64,000 nucleotides of DNA. It comes from a virus. The stretch covers positions 1 through 64,000 of IMG/VR virus record IMGVR_UViG_3300025013_000002; one strand, written 5' to 3'. This document shows positions 24,234-32,059 of this stretch, piece by piece (within the stretch, counting starts at the first letter, position 1; each line of letters opens with the position of its first letter). The notes under the pieces were generated by a model. That model did not search any database. It saw nothing but the letters and a program-made list of their open reading frames with translations, and was not told where the DNA came from. The translations under genes were made by a program, and so were the position numbers.

Positions 24234-24424
24234 CACTCAGGCCGATTAAAGAGGACAAAAAGTTCCTCGGCGTCAAGCTTCTCAAGCGCCTGCTTGTCCC
24301 ATTCCCAGTCATCTTCCCCACAGAATTTTGCTAGTTGCTTTTCCTCCAGCATCGCTGCGTCGGTGGTGCTCAGCATCCCCCTTCCGATTACCGCTGCGAC
24401 CAGCATTTCCTTGATGTCGCTCAC
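24233..24424 (-). CDS. Tandem twin, copy 2
   Basis: 63 residues. The pattern I-x-LV-AAV-x-G-x-LS-x-DA-x-LxE-x-K-x-A-F, then W-W-x-KxAL-x-L-x-E-L is shared with the gene immediately upstream of equal length. Probably a small helical protein arisen by tandem duplication. Function unknown. Confidence 0.75.
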   Translation of the reverse strand: MSDIKEMLVAAVIGRGMLSTTDAAMLEEKQLAKFCGEDDWEWDKQALEKLDAEELFVLFNRPE

Positions 24425-24616
24425 CTAAACCTCCCTCATCCACAGCTCCACCAATTGCTCGGTGCTTAGCGCTCCAAGGGCTTCCTTGTTCCACTTCCAG
24501 GAAAATTTGTCGTTGAAAGTAGCGAAGCCCTTATCCTCCATCAGCCTGGCGTCCTCCACACTCAAGAACGCCTTGCCCATCACCGCGTCTAAAACGAGTT
24601 GCTTGATTTGGTTCAT
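24425..24616 (-). CDS. Tandem twin, copy 1
   Basis: 63 residues, same length and frame spacing as the next gene. Shared landmarks: LSVEDARLMEDKGFATF against LSTTDAAMLEEKQLAKF, and WKWNKEALGALSTEQL against WEWDKQALEKLDAEEL. The ribosome site follows an ATTCA-N4-TGAAT palindrome. Confidence 0.78.
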   Translation of the reverse strand: MNQIKQLVLDAVMGKAFLSVEDARLMEDKGFATFNDKFSWKWNKEALGALSTEQLVELWMREV

Positions 24617-24631
24617 GCGGCCTCCTTTTTA

Positions 24632-24645
24632 ATTCACTTCTGAAT
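24632..24645. repeat. ATTCA-N4-TGAAT palindrome
   Basis: Copy ATTCACTTCTGAAT just upstream of the AAGGAGG site of the twin genes. Confidence 0.8.
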
Positions 24646-24659
24646 TTGTTCAGCCAAAC

Positions 24660-25445
24660 CTAAGACTTCAAATACTTAACTAACTCATCGACCGTCGTAA
24701 TCATCCCCGGATCTTCCCATTTCATAGCAACCCCGTTCAATTCGAAGTACCTCTTCTTGAACTCCACAGGGTCCAAATGCGAGCAAACTAAAGTCGGCTT
24801 GCCTTCCGTCCTTCGGTGCTGGATCAGCATCTGCAAGACGGATTGAGAAAAATCGGTGGTGTACTCCGTCCCGACCATGTACAGGCAAAGCAACTCCGCT
24901 TTGTCGGCTGTGGTTGCTACGTAATTATTCTGATCCCACTTTTTGATCTCTTCGAGGAGCTTCCCGAAACTCACCATCTTCGCATCAACTCCGGACTTGA
25001 TAGCCGCTTTGATAATGTTCGAAGCCGCCTGAAGAGCTGCGGATTCAAACCCCGAGTGGAAGTAGAGGACCAGCGGCTTGTTCAGGATCTTGCCGACAGC
25101 ACCCAGAATCAAATCGTAGGCGTTCACGGTCTTGACCCCAGCGACCGGAGTTTCGTCATTCCGGATGTACGGGACTGGCACTCCGGAGGCTTTCAGCTTT
25201 TTCTCGAAAAACTCTAATTCTTGCATGAGGCTCCAAAGGTGCTGGTCGATTTTCTCAATCAAGCCAGGTAATAAAATTGGGACCTCAGTGAGGTCCCTGT
25301 AATTTTTAACTATAACCCTTAGGTAGGGCAGAGGGATTCTGAGGTGGTGCTTGAAGATTGAATGTTGATTCCATCCGAGGTAACCCAGCGGCTCGATTGG
25401 GGATTTGTTGTAGTTAGCCCCTGCCAAAGTAATTCGCCACAGCAT
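24660..25445 (-). CDS. Helicase-loader-like AAA protein without Walker A
   Basis: 261 residues. The C-terminal half follows the DnaC/DnaI layout: a strand LVLYFHSG, a helix AALQAASNIIKAAI, then YMVGTEYTTDFSQSVLQMLI and GKPTLVCSHLDP, which match the Walker B, sensor and 'TS/N-L' regions of loaders. Where GxxGxGKT is expected the sequence reads HSGFESAA at residues 129-136, so ATP binding is probably lost. It may deliver or hold the DnaB-like helicase without ATP. Genes for primase and helicase flank it. Assignment is by pattern only. Confidence 0.55.
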   Translation of the reverse strand: MLWRITLAGANYNKSPIEPLGYLGWNQHSIFKHHLRIPLPYLRVIVKNYRDLTEVPILLPGLIEKIDQHLWSLMQELEFFEKKLKASGVPVPYIRNDETPVAGVKTVNAYDLILGAVGKILNKPLVLYFHSGFESAALQAASNIIKAAIKSGVDAKMVSFGKLLEEIKKWDQNNYVATTADKAELLCLYMVGTEYTTDFSQSVLQMLIQHRRTEGKPTLVCSHLDPVEFKKRYFELNGVAMKWEDPGMITTVDELVKYLKS

Positions 25446-25695
25446 CCTCTCGGGAGATCTCCAGCATCTTGAGGCAGTGCTTCAGGAGCTTCTCGTCAAC
25501 AACATCTTCCTTCCGGCAGAATTTGCAGGAGGATTCTGCATAGGGGTCTTCTTCGTCCTCGTCTGCCCGAACAAAACCATCCTTCTCAGCACACTCATCG
25601 GAGCACCACACGTTCCCGCAGTCGCAGCATTCAAAGTAACCGCAATCCGGGAACGTCTCGCCACACCTGACACAGGAAAAATAATCAACGCCCAT
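25414..25695 (-). CDS. Cysteine-rich zinc protein
   Basis: 93 residues with about ten cysteines: SCVRCGE, CGYFECCDCGNVWCSDEC and SCKFCRKE. At least two zinc sites are likely. The C-terminal helix overlaps the loader-like gene start. Unknown function. Confidence 0.75.
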   Translation of the reverse strand: MGVDYFSCVRCGETFPDCGYFECCDCGNVWCSDECAEKDGFVRADEDEEDPYAESSCKFCRKEDVVDEKLLKHCLKMLEISREDAVANYFGRG

Positions 25696-25697
25696 CC

Positions 25698-25850
25698 CTA
25701 ACCTCCAAAATTTACTCGCATCGAAGCGAGGAAGTAATCCATCCCGAACGCGCCGACCCCGAGGCTGAGCCCCGCGATCCCATAGAGGATGCAGCAGGCG
25801 ACAATCGAAGTCCCGAGGTCGTTCATGACCTTCCCGATCTTAACCAACAT
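25698..25850 (-). CDS. 50-residue membrane protein
   Basis: ATG seven bases after GGAGGGG. Residues 15-38 (IVACCILYGIAGLSLGVGAF) form one membrane helix. Ends four bases before the next ATG. Small phage membrane proteins often affect the envelope or exclusion, but nothing specific is visible. Confidence 0.65.
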   Translation of the reverse strand: MLVKIGKVMNDLGTSIVACCILYGIAGLSLGVGAFGMDYFLASMRVNFGG

Positions 25851-26067
25851 ATCCCCTCCGCGCTTCCAGAATGTGAGCCAATCCAGGACGAGCCACAGTC
25901 CCAGAATCTCCTACAGGAACCAAGATGCACTTCGGCATGACCCGCTTGAAGCCTTGAGCGTCCGTGATGACGCGAGACTTGTGCATCTGCCTCGCCAGCT
26001 TGATCTCGGCTTTGTCGTTGGAAAGTACTGAGAATCCGCAGTTCTTGCAAAAATAACTAAACTTCAT
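25840..26067 (-). CDS. Zinc-ribbon protein
   Basis: 75 residues from the ATG at 26,067, chosen for its GGAGG site and short overlap with the upstream gene. FCKNCGFSVLS at the start is one half of a zinc site; a single cysteine (PKCILVP) follows. Basic middle. Unknown role. Confidence 0.65.
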   Translation of the reverse strand: MKFSYFCKNCGFSVLSNDKAEIKLARQMHKSRVITDAQGFKRVMPKCILVPVGDSGTVARPGLAHILEARRGYVG

Positions 26068-26326
26068 TCGAGATAACCTCCTCGACCATCCAGTCACTGA
26101 AGTAGAATTCACAGGCATCATCTTCAGCCTCAAACCAAGTGTGGACTTGAGAATCCTCGTCTTCTTCGTGTTCCCACACTTTAAACACGGCCAGTTCCAC
26201 CCCACAGAACTCCCGCATCTCATCAACAAACGAAGGTCCTCTGTTAAGGTTATGGAACTCCGAGTTCTCCTCCAGCAGTTTCTTCCAACTCTTGATCCTA
26301 ACTTTGTCTCCAGCTTTAATTTCCAC
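26057..26326 (-). CDS. Small acidic SH3-like protein
   Basis: 89 residues. MEIKAGDKVRIKSW is a KOW/SH3-like opening shared in style with genes at 30.3, 62.2 and 63.0 kb. The rest is acidic (WEHEEDEDSQVH). Probably a small beta barrel; role unknown. Confidence 0.72.
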   Translation of the reverse strand: MEIKAGDKVRIKSWKKLLEENSEFHNLNRGPSFVDEMREFCGVELAVFKVWEHEEDEDSQVHTWFEAEDDACEFYFSDWMVEEVISNEV

Positions 26327-26338
26327 TTCCTGCCTCCT

Positions 26339-26560
26339 TTAAAATAAGAACCACTTTTTCTTGAAGTCCGGGCAATCCAGATTTCGGTTTTTACTCGGGT
26401 AATCCGCGACGCGCCTCAGGATCTCCTTGCCAGTTCTGGGGTCGTATCCGGTGCCTTCGAAGCAAGACAGGTGGGAGCACCTCTCGCCTCCGAAGTCCCA
26501 CTCCCCAGGAGTTACGAAGTGGCTACATCGCTTGCAGACCACCTTCTCCTTAATTTCCAT
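26339..26560 (-). CDS. Zinc protein
   Basis: 73 residues: VCKRCSHF, ERCSHLSCF and a late single cysteine (NLDCPDF) can form one or two metal sites. Recognisable style of small phage proteins with a 'YDPRTG' turn. Unknown role. Confidence 0.7.
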   Translation of the reverse strand: MEIKEKVVCKRCSHFVTPGEWDFGGERCSHLSCFEGTGYDPRTGKEILRRVADYPSKNRNLDCPDFKKKWFLF

Positions 26561-26801
26561 CTCCTGCCTCCTTAAATGGCCTGAATCCTGTCAGATTCAG
26601 GGTTTGCTTGTAGATTCTTCCGGTCGAATTGCAGTCTTTGCATTCGTAGTAGGTGATCTGGTACTCGTGATGATAGTAATCCACCAACTCCCTGTGCTCG
26701 TTCCTCCCTACTCCTGAACACCTCTTACAAAGCGCAAGCTCCTCTTTGATCAAGCCCTCTAACGTCAGGTGCTTGATCGCTTCACGTAAATCCGTGATCA
26801 A
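26550..26801 (-). CDS. DnaJ-type zinc-ribbon protein
   Basis: 83 residues, TTG start. Two CxxCxGxG-like halves, ALCKRCSGVGR and YECKDCNSTGR, resemble the zinc fold of DnaJ. N-terminal helix. No J-domain, so chaperone function should not be assumed. Confidence 0.7.
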   Translation of the reverse strand: MITDLREAIKHLTLEGLIKEELALCKRCSGVGRNEHRELVDYYHHEYQITYYECKDCNSTGRIYKQTLNLTGFRPFKEAGDGN

Positions 26802-27025
26802 ATCCCAACCCTCCTCTTCCTCTTTTTCCTCAGTGATAACGGCACCACCAATTCAGGCGCCCCATACTTCTCCGTGATTTTTTCCTCAGGCTGAAACTTC
26901 AGAAGTTCCTGGTACTTGCGTGAGTACTCCGCACAGCGCGACTTCGTGCCCGTCTTGCACATGTAGACGCATACGGTTGCATCCTTGGTCCCTCCGCATT
27001 TCAGGAGAGGACATCTCATTTGCAT
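26798..27025 (-). CDS. Small cysteine-rich protein
   Basis: 75 residues: RCPLLKCGG, CVYMCKTG and RCAEY give five cysteines near the start; the rest is basic, ending KKRKRRVGI. A small DNA- or RNA-binding protein is plausible but unproven. Overlaps both neighbours. Confidence 0.65.
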   Translation of the reverse strand: MQMRCPLLKCGGTKDATVCVYMCKTGTKSRCAEYSRKYQELLKFQPEEKITEKYGAPELVVPLSLRKKRKRRVGI

Positions 27026-27177
27026 TGGGTCTCCTCCAGATCAGGCAGTGGGCAATCTTCGGGGAACACGTCCCACTTGATACGATCCCCCGTTTCCACG
27101 CAGTACTCAAAGCCTGACCTCACTTCGCAGCTGGGGCAGAAAAGGCAGTTCAAAATTGAGACGGTGTAGATTTTCAT
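27016..27177 (-). CDS. Cysteine peptide, copy 2 of a tandem pair
   Basis: 53 residues starting MKIYTV with AAGGAGG upstream. NCLFCPSCEV and an ending CPLPDLEETQCK match the gene at 27,273 (CCYNCPN ... CPLPDLEET). Likely zinc-binding. Between the two copies lies a helicase remnant. Confidence 0.65.
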   Translation of the reverse strand: MKIYTVSILNCLFCPSCEVRSGFEYCVETGDRIKWDVFPEDCPLPDLEETQCK

Positions 27178-27189
27178 GTGGCCTCCTTT

Positions 27190-27272
27190 TTAAAAACTTA
27201 TGTCCAAGAATTTAGCTCGGTCGAAAGCCCGAAGCTGCTTGAAGTTAGACAGAATCTTATTGGGTAGGGCAT
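27190..27272 (-). pseudogene. Remnant of a second DnaB-like helicase C-terminus
   Basis: One reading frame here ends SNFKQLRAFDRAKFLDISF followed by TAA. The phage's DnaB-like helicase at 28,154 ends SDFKELKAFDKAKFTKISF and stop. Twelve of the last eighteen residues are identical. There is no start codon or upstream domain in this frame, so only the tail of a lost paralogue remains, fused out of frame to the cysteine peptide gene. Confidence 0.7.
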
Positions 27273-27428
27273 CTAGGTCTCCTCCAAGTCCGGCAGTGGG
27301 CAGTGCCAGGCGATCTCGTTCGTGTTGGGAATGCCCTTTCCACTCGCAGAACAATAATCAGAGCCATAACCTTTGCTCAGATTAGGGCAGTTGTAGCAGC
27401 ACCAAACCTCTTCGGTGTAGATTTTCAC
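27273..27428 (-). CDS. Cysteine peptide, copy 1 of a tandem pair
   Basis: 51 residues, GTG start overlapping the methyltransferase stop as GTGA. MKIYTEEVW, CCYNCPN and the ending HCPLPDLEET match the copy at 27,016. Probably one zinc site; function unknown. Confidence 0.65.
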   Translation of the reverse strand: MKIYTEEVWCCYNCPNLSKGYGSDYCSASGKGIPNTNEIAWHCPLPDLEET

Positions 27429-28135
27429 GCAGCCTCCTCAATTCGCCTCTTGGCGATTTCAAAATAATTCTCATCCAACTCCATCCCGATGAAGTCTCGA
27501 CCCAAGCGCTTGCAGGCGACCCCTGTAGTTCCCGAGCCCATACAGTTGTCCAGCACAAGATCACCTTCATCCGTGTAGGTCCTCAAAAAATATTCCACCA
27601 ACTCAACCGGTTTCTGCGTCGGGTGAACCCCGTTCTTCTCAACAGAGAACCTCAGGACGCTTCGTGGGTACCTTTCCACGCTCCCTCCTCCGGAGGAAAT
27701 GGAATCCGCCTCAGCGTAACAACTGCCCGACCGTCGAGTGTAATAGGAGTTGACCGGCTTGTGCCCCGTGGTCATCTGCGGGTGATATTTTGGCAACTTC
27801 TTGTAGAAAATCAGGATGTTCTCGTGAGCCTTCATCGGAGCTTTCTTCGCATTCAGGTGGCCCGTTGCCGTGCCCTTCTCCCAAATCCATTCGTACCTGA
27901 GCAGCTTCAGGTTGCTGGCTCCGAGCACTTTGTCGAAAGGAGTCTGCGCGTGCAGCGCGATCACTCCTCGATCCTTGATTACTCGTTCGTAGTGCTGCCA
28001 GAGCCGGTCCAGCGGGATTATCGTGTCCCATTTGCACTGGGTCGTTCCGTAGGGAAGATCCGCACAAATCATATCAACGCTTTTGTCTGGGACCGACGAA
28101 AGCAGTTCAAGGCAATCGCCTTGTATCAGGTGAAT
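27425..28135 (-). CDS. Site-specific DNA methyltransferase (amino-MTase, adenine type)
   Basis: About 236 residues. Motifs: ICADLPYGTT (catalytic DPPY variant with Leu), VHPTQKPVELVEYF and NCMGSGTTGVACKRLG (SAM binding). The family start HLIQGDCLELL is encoded upstream of the first ATG, yet no ATG, GTG or TTG lies in frame before it; the best candidate after GGGAGGAGG is ATT at 28,135 or ATC at 28,141. It probably methylates adenine to protect phage DNA or regulate it. Orphan: no restriction partner is near. Confidence 0.85.
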   Translation of the reverse strand: MHLIQGDCLELLSSVPDKSVDMICADLPYGTTQCKWDTIIPLDRLWQHYERVIKDRGVIALHAQTPFDKVLGASNLKLLRYEWIWEKGTATGHLNAKKAPMKAHENILIFYKKLPKYHPQMTTGHKPVNSYYTRRSGSCYAEADSISSGGGSVERYPRSVLRFSVEKNGVHPTQKPVELVEYFLRTYTDEGDLVLDNCMGSGTTGVACKRLGRDFIGMELDENYFEIAKRRIEEAA

Positions 28136-28153
28136 CGTGATAGGCCCTCCTCC

Positions 28154-29497
28154 CTAAAAACTAATTTTCGTGAACTTCGCTTTATCAAAAGCTTTCAACT
28201 CCTTGAAGTCGCTCAGAGGCTCCCCCGGAATCGTTTTGTAATTCCTGAATTTCATGAACTGGTTCGTGACCGTGCCTAGTTCCAGGTCCTCCTTGTCGGT
28301 GACCATCGCGATTGCCAAGTCTGCGTCGTTGATGATGTTCTGAGAAAAGCGAATCTTGCCTTCTTTGGAGTCGAACTGCAGCGGCGTGATGACGATGCAG
28401 TTCCCTCTCCTGGCGAACGTCTTCAAGGCCTTGGACATCTCCAGGTACCTCTCCCAGCTCTGAAGTCCTCGGTGCCCTGCACCAGCCGGGATGATCGTGA
28501 TGTAGTCACAAACATAAATCCGGACGCCCTTAGTGCTCCGCAGCAGTTCCATCTCCACCAAGAGGTCATCGAAGTTTGGAGCGTGGTCATAAATATAAAA
28601 CCCCTCCGGTTTCCGCTCGAATCGCAGAGCCGCTTCCTGGATGAACTCTTCTTCTGATAAACCCGCTTCAAGGCTCTCCTCCACAAAATTCACATCTGAA
28701 TTGATGAAGAGAAATTTCAACTTAGCTGCCCTTAATTTCCCCCGCTCCTCCTTTGTCAATTCATCAGAAATAATGTTGCCGAGATCCACGTCCGATTCAT
28801 GGGACCAGATCCTTGCCATGATCTCTTTCTTGCCCTGCTCCCAGCTCCAGTAGGCGACTCCCTCGCGGTACTTGTTGTACTGGTGGATGCCGATGGAGTG
28901 GGCTCGGGTCGATTTCCCCGTCCCGGTGTCGCCGCAGATCAGAACCAGCGAGCCAAGGGAAATCCCATTTCTTCGGTCGATGTCCGGAACGCCGGTTGTG
29001 CGCCACTCGAAGCTAACATCTGCACCCGCAAGGGTGAGCATGTCGGAATTCAAAATCTCGTTATCGCCCGTCAGTAGGATCTGCTCATGCAACCCGCTAA
29101 AAAGAGCGAAGGCCTTCTCCGTGTCCCTTGCTTCAGCGGCGTGGGCGATATCTTGGAGTCCCAATAAAAGATGACGCATCTTCACCTGGTCCGTCAGCTC
29201 GGTCATTAGCATGTCGTCGGTCAAGCCGTTGATGTCCCGTTCCTGGATCTGATCCAGCAAAGCCATCAGGTATCGCTGCTTGTCCACCGTCGAGCACTTG
29301 GAAGCTACGTTGCTCCTGAGAACGTCCCAGCCGATGAATTGGCCTGTGTCCACGAAGAATCTCTTGACCAAGGTGAAAAGTTTAGCAAGCTCCTCGTTGC
29401 CGAAGTGCCTTGGAGAGAGCCTTACTAGAAGCTCAGGATTTTTGTCTTGAAGCACCTTCTTGAGCGCGTTGAGTTCCAGTTGAACCGAGGCGCTCAA
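28154..29497 (-). CDS. dnaB: DnaB-like replicative helicase
   Basis: 447 residues from TTG at 29,497 (TTGA overlap); a GTG four codons earlier is also possible. An N-terminal helical region is followed by a RecA-type core: Walker A LICGDTGTGKST, an AYWSWEQGKKE segment like the DnaB H1a motif, Walker B IYVCDYITII and VITPLQFDS. It unwinds DNA at the fork, with the primase at 23.2 kb. It ends SDFKELKAFDKAKFTKISF, which recurs in a downstream remnant. An ATTCA-N4-TGAAT match at 28,688 is coding sequence. Confidence 0.93.
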   Translation of the reverse strand: MSASVQLELNALKKVLQDKNPELLVRLSPRHFGNEELAKLFTLVKRFFVDTGQFIGWDVLRSNVASKCSTVDKQRYLMALLDQIQERDINGLTDDMLMTELTDQVKMRHLLLGLQDIAHAAEARDTEKAFALFSGLHEQILLTGDNEILNSDMLTLAGADVSFEWRTTGVPDIDRRNGISLGSLVLICGDTGTGKSTRAHSIGIHQYNKYREGVAYWSWEQGKKEIMARIWSHESDVDLGNIISDELTKEERGKLRAAKLKFLFINSDVNFVEESLEAGLSEEEFIQEAALRFERKPEGFYIYDHAPNFDDLLVEMELLRSTKGVRIYVCDYITIIPAGAGHRGLQSWERYLEMSKALKTFARRGNCIVITPLQFDSKEGKIRFSQNIINDADLAIAMVTDKEDLELGTVTNQFMKFRNYKTIPGEPLSDFKELKAFDKAKFTKISF

Positions 29498-30285
29498 ATT
29501 CGTACCCACCCAGTCGCAGGCGGGACATCAATAGTGTCCTCTGCGAGCTTTTTGAGACCAGTCATAATCGAATCTCCGGTCGTGTGCCTAATCAGAGGCT
29601 CGTCGTAGACGTCTTCGTCTGGCCGGGAACCGAATTTATCTCTGTCGAACCAACCAAGATCGTCCTTGACAGGCTCGTCGTAGGCGTCTTCGAGCCACTT
29701 CTTGGTCAAGGGAAAAACCACTTCCTTCTCGATGTCTTCCACGAGATTTTTAGGCTTGAAATGCTCCCGGATGTAGGCAGGGCAGAGGCTCTCCGGAATC
29801 TCAGCCTTGTCCTCCACAGGTTTCAAGCGGTTGGTTGCACCGAGGTCCAGTTTTTCCTCAGAATCTTGCGTAGTAAGTATCGGGGGAGTAGACTTACTAT
29901 GCTGGTTAAAGTCGGAGCAGTAGACGATATGAGCGTCGCATCCTCCATACTCCCCAAAGAACGGGGGATTTTTGAGGGGAGGAAGTAGCCCTCCAGTCGC
30001 TGGAACATGACTGGTCGATTTGTCTAGCATCTCCTTCATGCAAGCCAAAAAAGCATCTGACTTCTCCACAGCCTCCAAGTTGCTGATCTCCCTCTGCAAA
30101 TACCACAAAGCCTTGCGAAGATCCTCCAGCGTTTTCCCTGAATCCTTCTTCCCCGCTCTCGAAATGTACTTCACGACGTTGCCGAGGCAGAAGCCAAGGT
30201 TCCAATTTTCAATAACTTTAATCGCTTCGTAGGTGTTGTCCTCGCCACCGTAGTGGCTCGGGTGGTTCACTTGCTCTTGGCTCAT
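29494..30285 (-). CDS. DUF3310-type protein with long unique tail
   Basis: 263 residues. The first 90 contain the DUF3310 pattern NHPSHYGG ... AIKVIENWNLGFCLGNVVKY ... EDLRKALWYLQREI, known from many phages and often loosely called nucleotide-kinase-like, though without a P-loop. The following 170 residues are not part of that family and are acidic with two DEP-type repeats (YDEPVKDD, YDEPLIRH). The start overlaps the upstream stop as TAATG. Confidence 0.8.
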   Translation of the reverse strand: MSQEQVNHPSHYGGEDNTYEAIKVIENWNLGFCLGNVVKYISRAGKKDSGKTLEDLRKALWYLQREISNLEAVEKSDAFLACMKEMLDKSTSHVPATGGLLPPLKNPPFFGEYGGCDAHIVYCSDFNQHSKSTPPILTTQDSEEKLDLGATNRLKPVEDKAEIPESLCPAYIREHFKPKNLVEDIEKEVVFPLTKKWLEDAYDEPVKDDLGWFDRDKFGSRPDEDVYDEPLIRHTTGDSIMTGLKKLAEDTIDVPPATGWVRI

Positions 30286-30479
30286 TAGTCCTCCACAAAT
30301 TCGATTTCGTCTTCCGCTACATTGTCCCCGTACAGCTTGAGGCTCAAGACATTGCGAAGCTCGTAGGGGTACTTCACGGCATCCCAGCCCTCGACTACCT
30401 CGCAAACCGTCCCTTCCGGAATTCCGTGATCTTCCGAGCCCTTCACCACAACTACCCGATCTCCTACTTTAAATTTCAT
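30285..30479 (-). CDS. KOW/SH3-like small protein
   Basis: 64 residues. MKFKVGDRVVVVKGSEDHGIPEGTV-type opening fits a small SH3-like barrel with a glycine turn; the end is acidic. It is the first gene behind the promoter at 30,525. Confidence 0.72.
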   Translation of the reverse strand: MKFKVGDRVVVVKGSEDHGIPEGTVCEVVEGWDAVKYPYELRNVLSLKLYGDNVAEDEIEFVED

Positions 30480-30508
30480 CCTGCCTCCAATTCACTTCTT
30501 GATTTTTA

Positions 30509-30522
30509 ATTCACATCTGAAT
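30509..30522. repeat. ATTCA-N4-TGAAT palindrome
   Basis: Copy ATTCACATCTGAAT three bases downstream of the -10 of the 30.5 kb promoter, so it would overlap the transcription start. Confidence 0.8.
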
Positions 30523-30524
30523 TC

Positions 30525-30553
30525 AACTTAGCACGAGCCATGTGGCGTGTCAA
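30525..30553 (-). promoter_or_regulatory. Promoter inside the end of the SF2 helicase gene
   Basis: TTGACA (30,548-30,553), 17-bp spacer, TAAGTT (30,525-30,530). It drives the DUF3310, DnaB and downstream genes and is immediately followed by a palindrome at the expected start point. Confidence 0.7.
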
Positions 30554-31877
30554 GAGAAAAATCAGGGTTGCCAATAATTTTGTATCCAAGTCCTCGGTAC
30601 CACCTCAGCCGATTGCCTGCGAACCTCCAGGCCAAATTGCCTCGGTCGTAGAGGTCGTAGACGATTGGCGTTGGTTTGCCTTCTAGCGCCCTGACGATTC
30701 TGCCTACGAGTTGCGTGACGGTCGCTTCGTTGTTTGTAGGTTTCGAGAGGATCAGGACGTCCAACGAAGGAATGTCTGTGCCTTTGTCCAGCTTCTTGTC
30801 AGCAAAAACCGCCTGCACATTTCCCGAGGCAACCTCGTCCTTCAACGCCTGGTCCTGCTTCAGAGTGGTCGAGCCTACGTAAAGAGTAGCCGAGCAAAAT
30901 TCACTCACCTTCGCATGAAGGTAGGTCAGCGACTCAATCCGGGCGCCCACGAAGAGCACTCGCCTTCCCCGCAGGACCTCCTTTTTTATTAGCTCGATGA
31001 TAAACTCGTTCCGCTTATCGTTCTGCGAAAGCTCGGTCAGGATCTTCGAGAAGTCGTCCGGGTTGTTCGAGCACCAGGCAACGTCCGTGGGTAAAAAATG
31101 GATCTCCGGGATCATCGTGTTGGAGTCCTTCATCTCCACTGAAATGTCCGCGATCAAGTCAGTCAAAACTTCGTTCGAAAATCCCTTCTTCATCAGCGTA
31201 GCTGTGGTCCCAATCCGGTACTTGTTGTTGAGGGACATCAGGACTTTTTTGTAGGTGGTCGCCGCTGAAATCTGCATCTCGTCGCAGACGCAGCAGCCGA
31301 AGAGGTCCTTCATCTTTTTCAGGATCTCGGGGTTTCGATTCAAAAATTGAAATGTAGAAATTACAACATCCGCTTCGAGATCCTTCTCCGACTTCAGGAT
31401 GGCTGCGTCCTTGTTCCAGACCATCTTGAAAGCCTCCTGCCATTGACCGGCGAGGTTGCCTTGGTCCACGAGGATCAGCGTCTTTTTCTGGAGGTGGCCT
31501 GCGACCCAGGTGTTGACACAACTTTTTCCTGCTCCGCATTGTGCCTTGAGCACTCCGTAGAAATTTCTTTGGATGAACCTCAGGAACTCCCCGGAGGGGG
31601 AGGCTTGATGTTCTCGCAGCGTGAAGCCCGCATTCAAAACAAAAGGCTCCTTCAGCCCAGCCCCTTTACTTCTCTCATCAACCAGTTCCTGCCCAGTCAA
31701 CACCGAGACCATCTTCAGCTTGGTTGAATTCAGAGGCAGGAAAGCAACTCCGTCCCGATAAATATAATTTTGGATCACCTCCCCGTTTCGATTTTCGTGG
31801 CTGTACATCTTCAGGACTTCTAATTTTGTTGAGTCCTGAAGTTCAACTCGGGCCAAATTTCTTATCAGGATGGGCAT
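30528..31877 (-). CDS. UvsW-like SF2 helicase
   Basis: 449 residues from the ATG at 31,877 (TGATG overlap). An N-terminal 95-residue domain precedes the helicase core: LKAQCGAGKSC (motif I), ISTFQFL (Ia/Ib), VCDEMQ (II), IGTTATLM (III), then RVLFVGAR, KLDKGTDIPSLDVLIL and QLVGRIVRAL (V-VI). These match T4 UvsW and relatives, which migrate branched DNA and remove R-loops. It would support recombination-dependent replication with the SbcCD and RusA-like genes. Confidence 0.88.
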   Translation of the reverse strand: MPILIRNLARVELQDSTKLEVLKMYSHENRNGEVIQNYIYRDGVAFLPLNSTKLKMVSVLTGQELVDERSKGAGLKEPFVLNAGFTLREHQASPSGEFLRFIQRNFYGVLKAQCGAGKSCVNTWVAGHLQKKTLILVDQGNLAGQWQEAFKMVWNKDAAILKSEKDLEADVVISTFQFLNRNPEILKKMKDLFGCCVCDEMQISAATTYKKVLMSLNNKYRIGTTATLMKKGFSNEVLTDLIADISVEMKDSNTMIPEIHFLPTDVAWCSNNPDDFSKILTELSQNDKRNEFIIELIKKEVLRGRRVLFVGARIESLTYLHAKVSEFCSATLYVGSTTLKQDQALKDEVASGNVQAVFADKKLDKGTDIPSLDVLILSKPTNNEATVTQLVGRIVRALEGKPTPIVYDLYDRGNLAWRFAGNRLRWYRGLGYKIIGNPDFSLDTPHGSC

Positions 31878-32059
31878 CAGTAGGTGGTCACCTTGGTGAG
31901 GGAACTTACTACCAAGGAATCTAACTCTGAACAGGCAAATCCCCTGCCCCACACCTCAATTTTCACTTGCAGCCCAAGCTCCTTGGCCTTCTCCAGCTTC
32001 TGGTTCAACACGAAAATGGCATCTCGGATTTCTTCAGCGAGCTTTTCTTCTTCGTTCAT
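31877..32059 (-). CDS. Small helical protein
   Basis: 60 residues, helical (EEEKLAEEIRDAIFVLNQKL). Translationally coupled to the SF2 helicase by TGATG. Unknown role. Confidence 0.7.
   Translation of the reverse strand: MNEEEKLAEEIRDAIFVLNQKLEKAKELGLQVKIEVWGRGFACSELDSLVVSSLTKVTTY

Noticed and set aside
28688-28701. ATTCA-N4-TGAAT match inside the DnaB-like gene
   Set aside because: It encodes conserved-looking residues (NSDVNF) in the middle of the gene with no promoter or start nearby; probably chance or a minor site.
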